Source of the DNA: Quillaja saponaria
Lineage: Eukaryota; Streptophyta; Magnoliopsida; Fabales; Quillajaceae
Length of the DNA stretch: 64,000 bases
Assembly (NCBI GenBank): GCA_029379385.1
Contig: CM055614.1
Span: 19,883,994 to 19,947,993 of the forward strand
Direction: 5' to 3'
The translations under genes and the position numbers were made by a program. Positions 26,314 to 38,404 of the stretch are shown here, piece by piece. Each line of letters opens with the position of its first letter. Within the stretch, counting starts at the first letter, position 1. The notes under the pieces were generated by a model, which was not told the origin of the DNA, ran no database searches, and saw only the letters and a program-made list of their open reading frames with translations.

Positions 26314-27520
26314 ATAGGATTTTATTCTCAATTTAAAAGCAAAACTTTTGGAAAATAGGGTTTGGGGGGTAAAACTGTCAAATAGACATCTATTTATGAT
26401 TATGTGAGTACCAACATGACAGTAGAGACGAATAAGTCATGTAGGAAAAAACAAATTGTCACTTGGATCAACGATTATATTATTAAACAAAGTTACAATT
26501 TCAAGGAAAACTTTGTAAATGTAAGTTCGGAGGGCAAAATGATGGAGTAAGCATATGTTCGGGATTCCAAGTGTACTGGCAGTGTCGTGGGGACAAACAA
26601 GACCAATCAAAAAAACTAAATGCCATTTGGGTCAACATTTAGAATAATAATAGGCCAAAGTTATAGTTTCAAGGAAAACTTTATAAATTTGGATTCAGGA
26701 GTTAAAACAATCAAGTAGATGCCCATTTAGGATTTGGAAATATCAGCACGACTTGGGCACAAATAAGACCTATAGAAAAAGACGAAATAGTCATTTGGAT
26801 CAAAGGTTAGGATAATATGCCAAAATTATAGTTTCAAGGCAAAACTTTATAAATTTGGCTTTGTTCAAGTTAGAGTTTTAACTTATATGTATATTAAGTT
26901 AAGTATAATTTATAATTTATTTATTTTTATTATTTCATATTTCACCTCCTACATCCAAGTTATTGTACCTGAGTCAATAGAATGACAAGCAAGTTTCAGA
27001 TGACAAAAACTTAGAGCTATAAGATGATTTTTAGTTCTATATATGTATTCAAAAGCTTTATTGTAAACAATGTTTTGATGATTGTTGTGAAATAATTGTT
27101 TATTAATATTCAGGCATTAACATGTATAAAATTAAAAAGATATAATTACTATCTATGTCTGCAATGAGTAGACACTGATAATAAATAAGAAAAAAATAAA
27201 CAAATTGTGTCTATAATTTATAGACATAGAATACCACAGTCAATTGTGTTAGCAATTTCTATGTCTGCACAACAGATACAAAAAAAATATTGCGTCTGTC
27301 TTTTAGCATCGTTAGGACAGACTCGGATATGTGGACAAACATAATGTGAGTCTAGATATTGCGGCTGTTAGGCAAACGAAGACCTATAGACACTGATACT
27401 CTCAGCTTGTGCACAAATACAAATTATAATATATGAGTTTAGGATTACTGTGTCTATTTTTCTACGTCGGCGATATGACTTTTCTAATTTTGGCATATGC
27501 AAAAAATTAAATTTCTTGTA
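26314..27520 (+). mobile_element. CACTA-like element, right part
   Basis: This matches the element at 54612-57361: three 168-bp repeat units, then a shared stretch with GTTAGAGTTTTAACTTATAT, then many short inverted motifs of the type GTCTGCA/TGCAGAC. It ends TTTCTTGTAGT at about 27518. TTTCTTGTAGTG is the reverse complement of CACTACAAGAAA, the common terminus of plant CACTA (En/Spm) elements, and dense subterminal motifs are typical of that group. No transposase is visible. The assignment rests on ends and layout only. Confidence 0.6.
26340..26870 (+). repeat. 168-bp tandem repeat, three units
   Basis: Three diverged units with equivalent points near 26378, 26544 and 26711 (spacing 166 and 167). 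Each contains a GTTTCAAGGAAAACTTT-like phrase and an AGACGAATAAG-like phrase. The same unit forms the longer array at 54650-56690. Confidence 0.8.
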
Positions 27521-28315
27521 GTTTCACCAATTTCCTTTGTCAATATTGATGGCTAAGCTTAAATTAGGCTTGGTTCTTTAACCTCTAACAAAATAATCAT
27601 GAAGCTCAATAGCTTTAGCATAACTTTTCCAAAAATTCCATCAATAAAAAAATTTGTAGCATAACCAGTGAATTAGTCTTTGAATCGTCAAGTCCATGTA
27701 GGACCAAATATGTGAAAACCAGATCGAATTGTCCTCCTCTTTGTCTTGATGGTAGCAATTTCTTACCCACATGCAAGGCACAGTTGTCATAATTTTCTTC
27801 TCCTAAATTCATGACTCACATGCCCTTTCCCTACCAAACACTTGTAAATATGCAGGTGCTTTCACTTTTCATGTGCTAAACAAAAACCCACAAAGAAAAT
27901 TCAATCCTATTATTGTCTCTTTTACTAATCATTTCTATATTTACTTCAGAATTGAAGCAGAAAAAGGAAAAGAAAAAAAAAGAAAAACTTTATTTATCAA
28001 TTATGGCAAGACTTGACAAAAAAAAAAAAAAAAAAAAAAGAGTTGCAGCACTGTGGGTATGGCAACAGATTTTCTAAGCGACAAGAAAAAGGTTAATGAT
28101 GGCGGTGGGCCGCAGGTGGTGGGTCTGGACGAAGAGGGAGAAGAGAAAGCTAATTTTCCATAAAAGGAGGAAGAAAGGGAAAGAAAAAAATGCGAGCTAC
28201 GGATTTAACTGGATAAAGTAAATGTGTCTGCCACTATAGACTTAGGTACATCCAGTGGCAAAAGCAGATTCCTATTATACATCATCAGGCTGTAGGCTCC
28301 AGACGCAAATATGAA
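27521..28315. other. Unassigned region between CACTA-like ends
   Basis: On the minus strand, about 27615-27812 holds an open frame containing NYDNCALHVGKKLLPS and FDLVFTYLVLHGLDD. It looks more protein-like than its surroundings and could be a captured exon, but I do not recognise the family. A poly-A run lies at about 28018-28039. The rest shows nothing. Confidence 0.3.
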
Positions 28316-28516
28316 ATACGCAGATGTAGAGAAACTCAGGAAAAATGGCTTAAATATTAAATCAGTATCTGTATCTGCAAAATAGAATCAACATCTGCGT
28401 CTACATTAAATGTAAACACAGTTAAAGAAATTACAGAAGCATATATTGGTTATCTGTATCTGCATATTGGCATATGCCAAAGAACAAACCCAAATATTGT
28501 AATTTCTTGTAGAGTA
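28316..28516 (+). mobile_element. CACTA-like terminal segment
   Basis: The segment holds several copies of ATCTGTATCTGCA/ATCTGCGTCTACA-type motifs and ends TAATTTCTTGTAGAG. This is the same style of subterminal motif and terminus as at 27518. It may be the end of a second related element or of a rearranged one. Confidence 0.5.
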
Positions 28517-28554
28517 AGGGATTGATGTTTCGAAAGTCAAATTGTTTACACATT

Positions 28555-28965
28555 ATAGGATTTTCGGATGCTAGCTGGGCTGGAATCATTTAGGCAGAAG
28601 TTCTACATCTGGTTATTATACTTTTGTTGATGAATACTTAGTTAATTAAGAAAATAATAAGAAACAATCGGTAGTTGTTAGATTCAGCGCAAAAACAAAG
28701 TATGGAGTTGGTTCTTACCATATGTGTAATGACGTGGATCAAATAATTACCACATGTGAAATGATGTGGATCAAGTAACTTCTACATGAAATGGGGTTTT
28801 CATTAGATAAGCTCATGAAGGTGTTCTCTAACAATCAAGCTGCCATGTGTATTGCATCTAATCTTTTGTTTCATGGAAGAACTAAGCTTATAGAGGTGGA
28901 ATGTTGTTTTGTTAGAGATGTGATCAAAAGGATGCAAATTGTAATAACTCCATTCAATGCATAAT
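28555..28965 (+). pseudogene. Ty1/copia RNase H relic
   Basis: Across shifting frames the typical landmarks of copia RNase H appear in order: FSDASWAG, then STSGYYTFV, then KKQSVVVRFSA, then NNQAAMCIASNLLFHGRTK and a final VITPFNA. Stop codons and frameshifts make it non-functional. No LTRs were found next to it. Confidence 0.75.
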
Positions 28966-31000
28966 TTCACAAAATGATCATTTTTACATTTGATACATAT
29001 TTAGTATGGAAAACCTTATTTCATTTCAATCTTTCTATTCCACACAAGTAGGAATTGCTAAACACACCTAAGGGTAGGATTTCTCATTTATATTTTTATA
29101 GAATCAGTTCAAATGAGTTAAATGACAAAAATAATTTCCATATCACATAAAATATATAATTAAATAAGAAGTTTTAAATAAATAAAAAATATTAAAACAT
29201 AACTAAATTATTTAATTAATATTAAACATAAATAATTTAAATAATAAATCAGTTTAGTTTAGTCTAGTCAAATGACAAAATATCCTCCATATCACATTAA
29301 AAAAAATATATATATATAATTTTAAATAATTAAATAAAAAGGTAAATATAACAAATAATAATAAATATATTTATTTTAGTAAAATGACAAAAAAAAAATC
29401 TCCATGTCATATTAAATAATAATAAAATATAGCTATATATAATCAATTAATAAATATAAATATAAATACTTAAATGAAATAAAGAATAATTAGTAATTTT
29501 ATTAAGTTATACTAAAATAAAATAAAAATATTACTAAATAGTAAAATCAGAATAAGAAAGAATGAAATAAATACAAGTAAAAAGTATAAGAAATAATAAT
29601 AATAAATTAAAATAATATAAAAATCTAATAAATATATTAAGTTACATTTTTATTATTTTACGAATTATCTATTTAGGACCTTTATGTTATTTTAGTATAA
29701 TTTTTATATTATTTAATGTCTGGAAAATGCATATCAAGTAAATAAATTGAATGAACTAGACTAAAAAAATAAATAAAATAAAATTGAATGAACTAGTATT
29801 CCCCATCAAGACTGCCAAACAATGATAAAGAAGCGTCATTATATTCTATATTATTCTATTCTCATTTTCATTCCAATTTGGTAAAAATCATTTTTCATAC
29901 CTAACTAACCTTAAAGCTTTAGGCAGAGCTCTCTTTCTCAAGTTATGTAATAAGTAGGGCATGATTGATATCTATATACTAGCTTGACGGGGTATTAAGA
30001 AATGTTATTTTACTTAAATGTTAAGATTAGCTTTGGGCAGAGCCCTCATTTTGTTTGTAATAACATAATTGTAACTTTCCGTAATTTATGAACATAAAGG
30101 AGTATGCATTTTTTATAGAAAAAATAAGAATAAATTCTAATTTTTCTTTAACATTCTAAATAAGTCCTATACTAAGTTTACATTTCCTACAAATTCTATT
30201 TTAAAGATTTCTTCCTAAATAAGTTGAAAAAAAATCACATTATATAAAACTATAAAATTTATAATATAAAATAAAAGAATAAAATTTATTAAAATATGTA
30301 ACTTTTATCTTTTGAATTTAAATTTATATTTTAGGTGTCATCATGAAAAAAAAAAATATCAATGCAAGTTGAATTTGAAATTTAAGAAAAAAAAATGCAA
30401 AGAGATAACGAGAACTTATTAATTTTTACAAAATTTATTTTACATTTATGATTATATCATAAATTCAATGTTATGTGATTTATTAAATTGGTTCCCTTAA
30501 TCAATAATTTAAACTTAAATATTAAACATAAAAGGATAAAAGTGATATAAAATGTGATTGGTTTTTTAAGAAACCTATAAGAACTAAAGTGTAATTAAAC
30601 TTTTTTTTTAGAGTTTGTATTAAATTGAAAAACTTCAAAATTTGGAGGAGGTTTATATAAAGTTTTAAAAAAGAAGTTTCTTATAATATCCCCAAATGGA
30701 TAATATCGCGTTCTTCGCAGCGGAAATTTGAACACGCCAACTTTCCCACGGCAATAGTTTCAATTTATTAAGCCTCTCACTTCAAACCCTAGCTAGCAAG
30801 GAACCCGCTTAAAACCTTAGCTAGCAAGCAACCCACTTCAAACCCTAGCATACAATCCACATCACAATCACTACCAATTTCATAAACCCAAAAGCATCTT
30901 TGTGAACACTGACTGTGGAATACCCAATTGCTCCTAGAAAATTATGGGAATTGGTGTTTGTGGTTTCAATTCTAGTGGATTTTCTACAACAATGATGAAA
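28966..31000. other. AT-rich intergenic DNA
   Basis: No gene was seen. The phrase AATGACAAAA followed by CCATATCACAT or CCATGTCATAT recurs near 29118, 29271 and 29382, suggesting a degenerate local repeat. Around 30770-30850 the phrase AACCCTAGCTAGCAAG-like occurs three times, just upstream of the bromodomain pseudogene. Confidence 0.5.
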
Positions 31001-31059
31001 ACACTTCAATGTTGCAATGGCACGAGGAATCCCCCTGCAATGGACCCAAAATCTTCAGT

Positions 31060-32335
31060 ATTTAGTACCAAAAAGCGTGGATACCTGATGTCAAGGAGAT
31101 TGACAAGAGGCAGAAATTAGGGATGGATAGTTGTGTCAAGATGCAATGCTCTGTGATTTTGTTGACAATGATGAGACATCCTGATGGGTCTGTCTTCAAA
31201 CAGAAATTTGATTCTTTTCGTGTTGTGCCAAAACCAATGGATTTTGGGACCATAAAATCCAAATTTGACAGATATATGTACTCAAATGCCACTGAGTTTG
31301 CTTGTGATGTAAGACTTACTCTCTCTAAAGCTTTGTTATATAATTCTCCTGCCACTATTGTTAATAAAAAGGCAAGGAAAGGCGTATGAGTGAAGATTTC
31401 TAGATAAGATGGAAAGGGTTAAAGGAAAGATGGGAAAGTGATAAGCAGAATAAAGACGGGCAAGAAAGTTTGTTGTCTAAGAAGCTGTTCTTTCAGGAAA
31501 GGTTGTTGGAAAGGCTTGTTTTGACTTGTATGCTACTAAAACAGTAGAGAATCATGAACAAAAAGCGAAGGGAGAGAATAATGAACAAAAAGGGAAGGGG
31601 CCCGGGGCAGGAAAAACTCTGAAAGGAAGTGGTGTTGCCAAATGTTCTTTGATGAGCAAGCAAAAAATTAGATCACCATTGCCATTGAGAAAATCAGATT
31701 ATGGTTGGGATGGACAAAATATATGTCCTAATTTACAGATTATATCTCCTCCTCCTAAATGTTTTGTCACTAGGAAAGTATTGAATACGTCAATACCCGA
31801 TGAACAATTGTCACCAAAAAAGGGTTCTCGTGTTGTCATGTTGAACTACCGGTTTGCAGATACTGTCTTGAGGGCACAACTGAAGACACGTGAGAGCAAT
31901 GGAAAAACAGATTCCGTTGCACCTTAGAAATCAAGTGAAGAATTCAATAGTCTTTTATGTGAAGAAACTGCTAGAATTGAAGCTCAAATTAAAGTTATTG
32001 AAGCTGCCACTAAAATGAGAACAGAGATTGACTTGAAACAACAACGAATGAAATAAAGAGAAGCTGCTCGAACTGCACTTGCAGAAGTTGAAAAAATGGT
32101 TGATATTGAGGATAACTTGGAGAGCTTTAAAGAACTTGAGATGTTGTGTGGCCACTCTCTGTCATATACCATTGAGCTTGAAGATGGATCTCATAAGATA
32201 GTTAAAGCATTTGCATTTTCTGGAAAACCGTTAGAACGCTGTGGCTTATCTGAAGGATGAGTTCATGGGAGATGGTGATGAGGAAGCTTTACTTAATGGT
32301 GATTTAGAGGAAGGGGAGATCACTAAGTGAGTTAA
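31060..32335 (+). pseudogene. GTE-type bromodomain transcription factor, broken copy
   Basis: Plant GTE (global transcription factor group E) proteins bind acetylated histones through one bromodomain and regulate transcription in the nucleus. Here the bromodomain is at about 31123-31385 and includes MQCSVILLTMMRHPDG and VPKPMDFGTIKSKFDRYMY. A C-terminal part follows, with a SPKKGSRVVMLNYRFADTV stretch near 31815-31880 and a charged coiled region with KMRTEIDLKQQRMK (about 31970-32150). It ends in the acidic tail NGDLEEGEI at about 32300-32330. This order resembles the GTE8/GTE10 type. Frames are interrupted by stops after the bromodomain, near 31925 and 32055, and by a frameshift near 32240. 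No introns are seen across 1.2 kb, although genes of this type normally have several, so a retrocopy is likely. No poly-A tail or target duplication was found. Confidence 0.8.
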
Positions 32336-33199
32336 GCTGTAGTTGTCTTTCTTTATCGCTGAGTGCTGACCCTGTTTAAAATATGTTTACAGTTAGAATA
32401 AGAGAGGCATAGGATAAATTAGTACATTTTTTAATTTATGAATTAATACTTTATACCATTCTCTTGTATCCTGGATCTTACAGTACAGACAACAAAGATC
32501 TTAATTGTAAATCTCATTTGATTGAATACTAGTATACTTTTCATTATTACTTACTTTATTATCTTCTGTTAAATATTCTGGAATTTTCTTTTACAATGTG
32601 TGTTGAAGATTTCCATGAATTGATGGGGTTAACTGAATTGAGAACTGGCTGTACCAATGGGGTTTAAGCAACCTGGTCTTTCTATTTTTAGTTGATGTTT
32701 TCTCCTATAAGAAATGGCAGAGAAAATTTATCAACATAAAATGTTTATAAAAATTTTGGAAATTAATTTCTGGTGCTCTGTCCAAACTAATAAATTTATC
32801 TTATTTCCTTAATATTCCTTGGGAAACTTTTTCTTTGAATGGTAATTTTCCATGATAAGAAGGTTCCCTTATATTATTTGAAGATGTAATGGTTGAGGAA
32901 TAAAAATTTAAAAGTTATGATTCACATTGAATGAGTACTAAGAAGTGATCAAAGATAGTTTTTTGTAAGGAAACATGTTGGTTGCATAAAGAGGTGAAAA
33001 AATAAGTTGGGAGAAAACAATTATCTCTGTGAAGTCCAGAAGACTGCAAGAGTGGCTAGATTTACGGCTTATATGCTGGTAACTTGTACTAGTAAGAGGC
33101 AAATAAATGATGGCAGAAAGAATATGAATGGTGCCAAACATAATGATCATCAGTGTTCTAGCATGAAGGTGATTTTTATGGAACCTCCTTCTCTTTATC
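32336..33199. other. Unassigned region between two pseudogenes
   Basis: No coding signal I can support. It could hold 3' sequence of the bromodomain copy or decayed introns of the PRUNE-like gene. Confidence 0.4.
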
Positions 33200-33706
33200 T
33201 TTATTCTCTTGTCTGAAACTTTACAATGCATATTCACCGGAGGTTGACATTGTTGAATCATGTGCAAGCATTAATAAACTGAATGCATATTTGAAAGCAA
33301 GAAGGTAGGATGTCAATTCTGGTGTATGAAGAAGATTATTACATGCTGGAATTAGTAAAGATAACACAGGTAATCCCAGCCTAGTCATGTGACTCATTTC
33401 CATCAATTATATGCATGGAAGTGGTTTATTACGATCTATATAGGAGTCTTCAGATAGTTCTACTGAACAACAACAAGATCCTCAAGAAGTAAGAGGTAAC
33501 AAAAGCAAGAGGTAATACTTACCTTTTGGGAAATATACCATAATTTCCTATTTGGTGCTTGTTACTAACATTTGTGATGGTTATTATATACAGATCTAAA
33601 AGATGAAATAAAAGCATTTGAGATTGACAAGATTACACCAATGGAAGCAATTGAGGGCCTCATGGAAAAGTTTGCTGGGATATCAAAATCCAACGTTGGT
33701 TCTTGA
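33200..33706 (+). pseudogene. PRUNE-like (DHH/DHHA2) phosphoesterase gene fragments
   Basis: Two pieces resemble the ends of a plant PRUNE-like exopolyphosphatase. The first, about 33223-33369, includes EVDIVESCASINKLNAYLK and then DVNSGV. It carries two in-frame stop codons and a possible splice donor after 33369. The second, about 33593-33703, follows a good acceptor (TATACAG) and encodes LKDEIKAFEIDKITPMEAIE, then a stop codon. These correspond by memory of the family to an early exon and the last exon; the catalytic DHH core between them is missing. The splice signals argue for remains of a normal gene rather than a retrocopy. The family assignment is moderate and needs a search. Confidence 0.45.
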
Positions 33707-34335
33707 GGAGAATCATGAATTTTGAAATATATACTTTTGCTAAACTGAAAATTAAAAGAGGTTTGAAGACAAAACATCTGGCTTGATTTGATGATGATGA
33801 TGTTTATAACCATGGCAGCTCATAAGTTATGATTTTATTTCCTCCTAGAATCAGGACTTATAGGAGTTTGCTTCTGGGCTACATATTTTGAATTTCAATC
33901 ATCGTTTGATTAATTGAATTGTAGATAGCCTAATAGCTCACCCTTGGTTCTGCATCAGTTTAACATTCTCACATGTTTGTCAACTCTGTTTCGAAAACTT
34001 TTTGATAAATTCCAAACAAGGTCAACATTCATTTTCCCAACACAATTCAGACCACAGAAACAGATGTTATAGAACTTGATTTGCTGATTACTTATCTTTT
34101 TTCATCCCCTTTCTGCAATGTCAGTATGCTGTGAAAAATAATTATTTCAATTTTTTTTATTTATCATTTTGCATTTTAGTTTGAAATTTTCTATCATGTA
34201 ATTTTGGAAAAGGTGCATTCAATTTAGAATGGACAGAGGAAGGAGAGGAGGAAATAAGACCAAATCTAAATGTAAATCAGTGTCTCTCGTCACCAAAGTA
34301 AATCTTTAAATGCTGAAAATCAATGCTTTCTTTCA

Positions 34336-35322
34336 TCATGTTTTGTTTATTATGTTTCCAGAGGGAACTGAAAGCATCTCATGTTTTGTGCAACAAATTA
34401 AAGTCATTGTGTAAATCTGGGCACATGCCTCTTTGAGGAAATGAAGGCAAATCAGAAGAAATATGCCTCCAAAAGCAGAAACTCTCAGCAGGGCTCTTTC
34501 TGGCACTGAGTTTGCTGTTAGATAAACACAATCAATGGTTATTAAAATCCATCCTAATTTTTCCAGCAGGGATCTTATTATCGACATATTACCTGCTTTC
34601 CCTCCATACACTCTGCAGATAATCCTCAAACATAAGACTCCTACAACACAAAATGTGGTCACTGACCAACCCCTATAGCTCACTAACTTCCCTCCCACAA
34701 CCAAAACCTCTTTCCGGCACACGCAAGATGCACACTCACCCGAAAAGTCTGAGGACAGTAGAGCATCAAAACCTGTATAGTAAGGTAACAGAAAAGAATC
34801 CAGATATAAACTTGCATGTAAAATTCCAGAAATTGTTGATGCTGCGAAAAAGACATACTGAATGTCCTTATCAGCTCCATTGTCAAATGACAAAGCTGAA
34901 ATCAGAATCAGGTGAATAATTGCAGGGCCTATGCATGAGAGTGGAAATATTGTGTTGATTCGGTAACCGTTAGCAAGGACTAAGAGGATCACTGGGAGGA
35001 AAATCGGTCCAGATGGCAATAAGTATCTCTTTGATTTAGTCAAGAATGTTGTCCCACTTCCCGAGATCATATCCATCACCAAAATCACAAGAGTTACCAG
35101 GTATGAAGCTGTAGTGAAGAGAAAAACAAAGATGTCAACAGCAGGTGGATAATTTCCAGGGTAAGTGCTGTCACAAAAATAATGGTAAGGGCAATTGGTT
35201 GGATCTAATGTTTCCTCTACTTGCCAGCTAATACATTTCAAGAATGTTGTGCTGATATCTTCCTGTAGGGCCCATTCAGCTTGAAATGCTTGGTAATCTG
35301 GGTGCCAGAGTTGCCTATTCAT
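34336..35322 (-). CDS. Single-exon multi-pass membrane protein, unknown function
   Basis: A 328-residue protein starting MNRQLWHPDYQAF, the only long uninterrupted gene in the window. The N-terminal 60 residues are soluble and hold three cysteines spaced as in CISWQ...CPYHYFC. About seven hydrophobic segments follow: near residues 61-86, 98-121, 128-146, 154-180, 222-245, 258-277 and 284-300. The segment between the fourth and fifth is cysteine-rich (ECASCVC). Hydrophobicity and length suggest an integral membrane protein of a conserved plant family without assigned function; that conservation is from memory. The start is the first ATG after an in-frame break. No introns are needed. It overlaps no other gene, and the neighbours on both sides are decayed. 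No transporter or enzyme motif was recognised. Confidence 0.8.
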   Translation of the reverse strand: MNRQLWHPDYQAFQAEWALQEDISTTFLKCISWQVEETLDPTNCPYHYFCDSTYPGNYPPAVDIFVFLFTTASYLVTLVILVMDMISGSGTTFLTKSKRYLLPSGPIFLPVILLVLANGYRINTIFPLSCIGPAIIHLILISALSFDNGADKDIQYVFFAASTISGILHASLYLDSFLLPYYTGFDALLSSDFSGECASCVCRKEVLVVGGKLVSYRGWSVTTFCVVGVLCLRIICRVYGGKAGNMSIIRSLLEKLGWILITIDCVYLTANSVPERALLRVSAFGGIFLLICLHFLKEACAQIYTMTLICCTKHEMLSVPSGNIINKT

Positions 35323-37709
35323 CTTTTAGTTTGCAAATGATTGCTAGTAGTTTCTTCTTATAGATAAGAACCATGAGGTTTTATTAGTTGAGATGCTCAA
35401 CTTGAAGGTAAAATGGATGTGGAAAGAGCAACTAACTAATCCCATTTTATTTTATTTTTCTGAACCATAGTTTTTATAATTTTGTTATGTTTGTGTTTAT
35501 TCTGTCATAATTGCGATGCATTTGCCTTAAGAATATGAAATAGTGGTCACTGAGTTTAGATCAGAAGCAAAGTGAGAGTAGTTGAATGGAAGCAACTTTT
35601 TCTGATAAATTGGTGTTGGTGCATTTTAAGTAAAGCCATGGAGGTTGGAGTTGAGGCAGCTTGATTCCAAAGGGATCTATGCTGTTTGGTAAGTGATGGC
35701 TACTGATCTGTTGATGTACTAGCTAGCAATTTGTTAAAAACTTGCCAACATATTCATGTAGCCTTTAGTGTTAGAACAATGATATTATTTGTATTTATTT
35801 TATTTTAATACTGATGCATTTTAGAGATTGCTGAAATTTTTTAAGAAAATTTTCAAATGTGAAAGGTGGGGTTTTGCTATCATCGCACTGCCATACGCAT
35901 CAGACTGGCCCCGGCAATGAACTTGAAGTTTTTGAAATATTGCATTTGAAGTAACATTTTTCCTCAGACCTTGAAGTTTTAACTTCGGCAGCACAAATTT
36001 TGTTTGGTAAGCTGATAGCTTAACTGGTAAAGCTAATGGGTATAATGTTTTCAAATATTTGATACAATTAAAATATAGTTAACAAATCTGTGTATATAAT
36101 TAGCTTGCATAATCATTTACAACCAAGAGGGATTCACACTTAATTACTTGATTAGCCAGGTGTTTGACACCTTATTCGTGTAATTTAGGATATTTATCAA
36201 GCATGCCTTGCATTGCAGGTTGGAAAGTTATAGAAAGCTAGATTATGATTATGAGAAAAAGTTACTTAGAAGTAACATTATGTTATATTTCTAGTAATTG
36301 TATTTAAACTCTAAAAGAGCTCATTTGTAAAGATTGCTAACCAAATCAACTTAATTTATTTTATTTTATTGGTCTCTTGGCCATCAATTTATCTTTTTCT
36401 AAAAAGTATAAATTTACTTTTCTGTTTTATGAGTAGAATATTAGTAAAATCTCTACTAATTCCATTTTCATTAAAACTTTTTTTTTCCATATTATCCACT
36501 TCACTTTCCATTTCCATGTTTAGTCTTTCATAGTTCCACTTTACTAATATTTATTATCATAAATACCTAACAGCTAGTATATTGATATCCATAAGTACTC
36601 TACCACCATAAATACCTAATCATTAATATTTTGGATTGTAACTTTGAACCCATAATGAACATAATAATCATTTGATTAATTATCTTAAACATAATTTGTT
36701 TTCATGGTTACTTTATTTAAAAAGTGATTTTGATCATAAGTAAGGTGTTTGGTTACATAACTTCATAAGTATTTTGGATAGTATAAAAGACATAAAAAGA
36801 CTATCAGAAGTGAAACCAAGAACACCAAAGATAAGCATGGACAAACGCATCATGACAAAATCTTTGCTTTCTTCACCTTTCAAAACTCTTAATATAGTAT
36901 TAGGTAGACCCCTAATGTGTAACCAAAAAAACAAAAAAAGAATCACCAAATAAAAGAAAGACAGCAGGTATATCTCCTACAATATTGAATAAACTAATTA
37001 AAAAACGTTTGAAGCTTCAAAATAGTGTAGAGAGTGATCACAACAATCTGGAAATCTGACAATAGGCAAATCATATAAATTTAGAAAAAGGTTAAAAGCA
37101 ATTTAGTCCTAAAATATTATAAAAATTGTGTTTCTTGTCCTTGCAAAAGTGTATTTTGGAGAAGTTACCTATTTGTAACTTCTCCAAAATAGGCCAAAAC
37201 CGTGTTTATACAAAATCACTTTTAATTTTTAACTAAACAGACAATTAATTTGGTCAAAATCAATTTTCAGCTCCCAAATACCAAACACAGTGTGCAAACA
37301 CAGAACCAAACCGGGTCTTAGAATATCTTAATTCCTACCACGGTTCATATTTTTTCCATCAACACCATGTAATTACAAAACTGAATTTGGAAGCTTAAAA
37401 TTGATTACAAGACTAAAGGTATGAATATGAGGAAATGAGCTTCTGTTTGTTTTTTGTTTTTTATGGAAGATTCTTATTTAATGAAATGCTTGGGGATAGG
37501 ATAGTGAAGCTTTAAAATATTTTCATAGTAGCTACAAATTCATGCAAATGTACGCATTTTTGTTTGAAAAATTAAAATTATTTTATGAAAATCATTATAT
37601 ATTAAAGTTACAAAATTAAGTAAAAGCTACAATATAGTAATAAAATGATATAAATCATTGAAAAAAAGTCTAAATAAGCATATATACACATTTAAATACG
37701 ATACACCTG
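35323..37709. other. Intergenic DNA, no gene supported
   Basis: Several short open frames occur (for example minus-strand ones near 35821-36054 and 36734-36949), but none shows a recognisable domain. A perfect 17-bp hairpin lies at 37152-37191 and is listed separately. Confidence 0.45.
37152..37191. repeat. Perfect 17-bp inverted repeat
   Basis: TATTTTGGAGAAGTTAC (37152-37168) is followed by a 6-base spacer and then its exact reverse complement (37175-37191). It is probably the centre of a small foldback element. The surrounding sequence gives no sign of a conserved small-RNA precursor. Confidence 0.9.
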
Positions 37710-37714
37710 AGGCT

Positions 37715-38123
37715 GAGTTTGGTAATATTTTTCAAGAGAGTGCATTGTTTTTTAAAATTTATAACACTTAAATATTGTTTGGTTAATATATATATTTTTT
37801 TTCTTTTAGAAATGCTTCTTCTACTGCTTTTAAAAAATTATAGATGCTTTTAGAAGCATCTCAAGTAATGTTTTTAAAAGCTTCCTGTGCCTTTTCAAAA
37901 TTAAAAGTACAAAAATTACCATATTAATTTTAAAATATTACCAAATATATCTTCAATTAATTTATAAATTATTAAATTTCTCTTTCTAAATATATCTTTA
38001 ATTAATGATGTCTATTTTTATCATTTTATATATTCACAGTAACTTATAATTTATTTTACCAAACATCTTGTTCATTGTTTTTACTGACCACAACAACTTT
38101 TATAAACACGGCATTACCAAATC
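37715..38123. mobile_element. MITE-like element
   Basis: It begins GAGTTTGGTAAT and ends ATTACCAAATC, sharing the inverted core TTTGGTAAT. The interior is AT-rich and non-coding, with short self-complementary stretches such as GATGCTTTTAGAAGCATC. These are features of small non-autonomous DNA transposons. Target duplications could not be settled. Confidence 0.5.
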
Positions 38124-38404
38124 AAGACTTATTCTTCTTCTTTTTTCCATTTATTTATTTATTTATTTTGATAAGTAATGGCTTCTTCTTTATCTTTATC
38201 ATGTGGGGAAACATGAAATCCTAGATAAGAGCGTCAACTTCTTGAAAATAACATTTTTCACCTAAAAAATTAAGGAATCACAACAAAACTTGAAACATAA
38301 CAAACACTCATATATTAGAGTTTAGAAGATGAAATGTAGTGAAAAGATGAAAAGTTGATTAAAAATGAATAGTTGTGTAAATTTAAAATAATGGTTAGGA
38401 AACA

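Noticed and set aside
35990..36045. tRNA-like phrase AGCTTAACTGGTAAAGC
   Set aside because: It resembles an A box, but no B box or cloverleaf could be formed.
36734..36949. Minus-strand frame with hydrophobic stretches
   Set aside because: Short, AT-driven hydrophobicity with no match to a known family that I can name.
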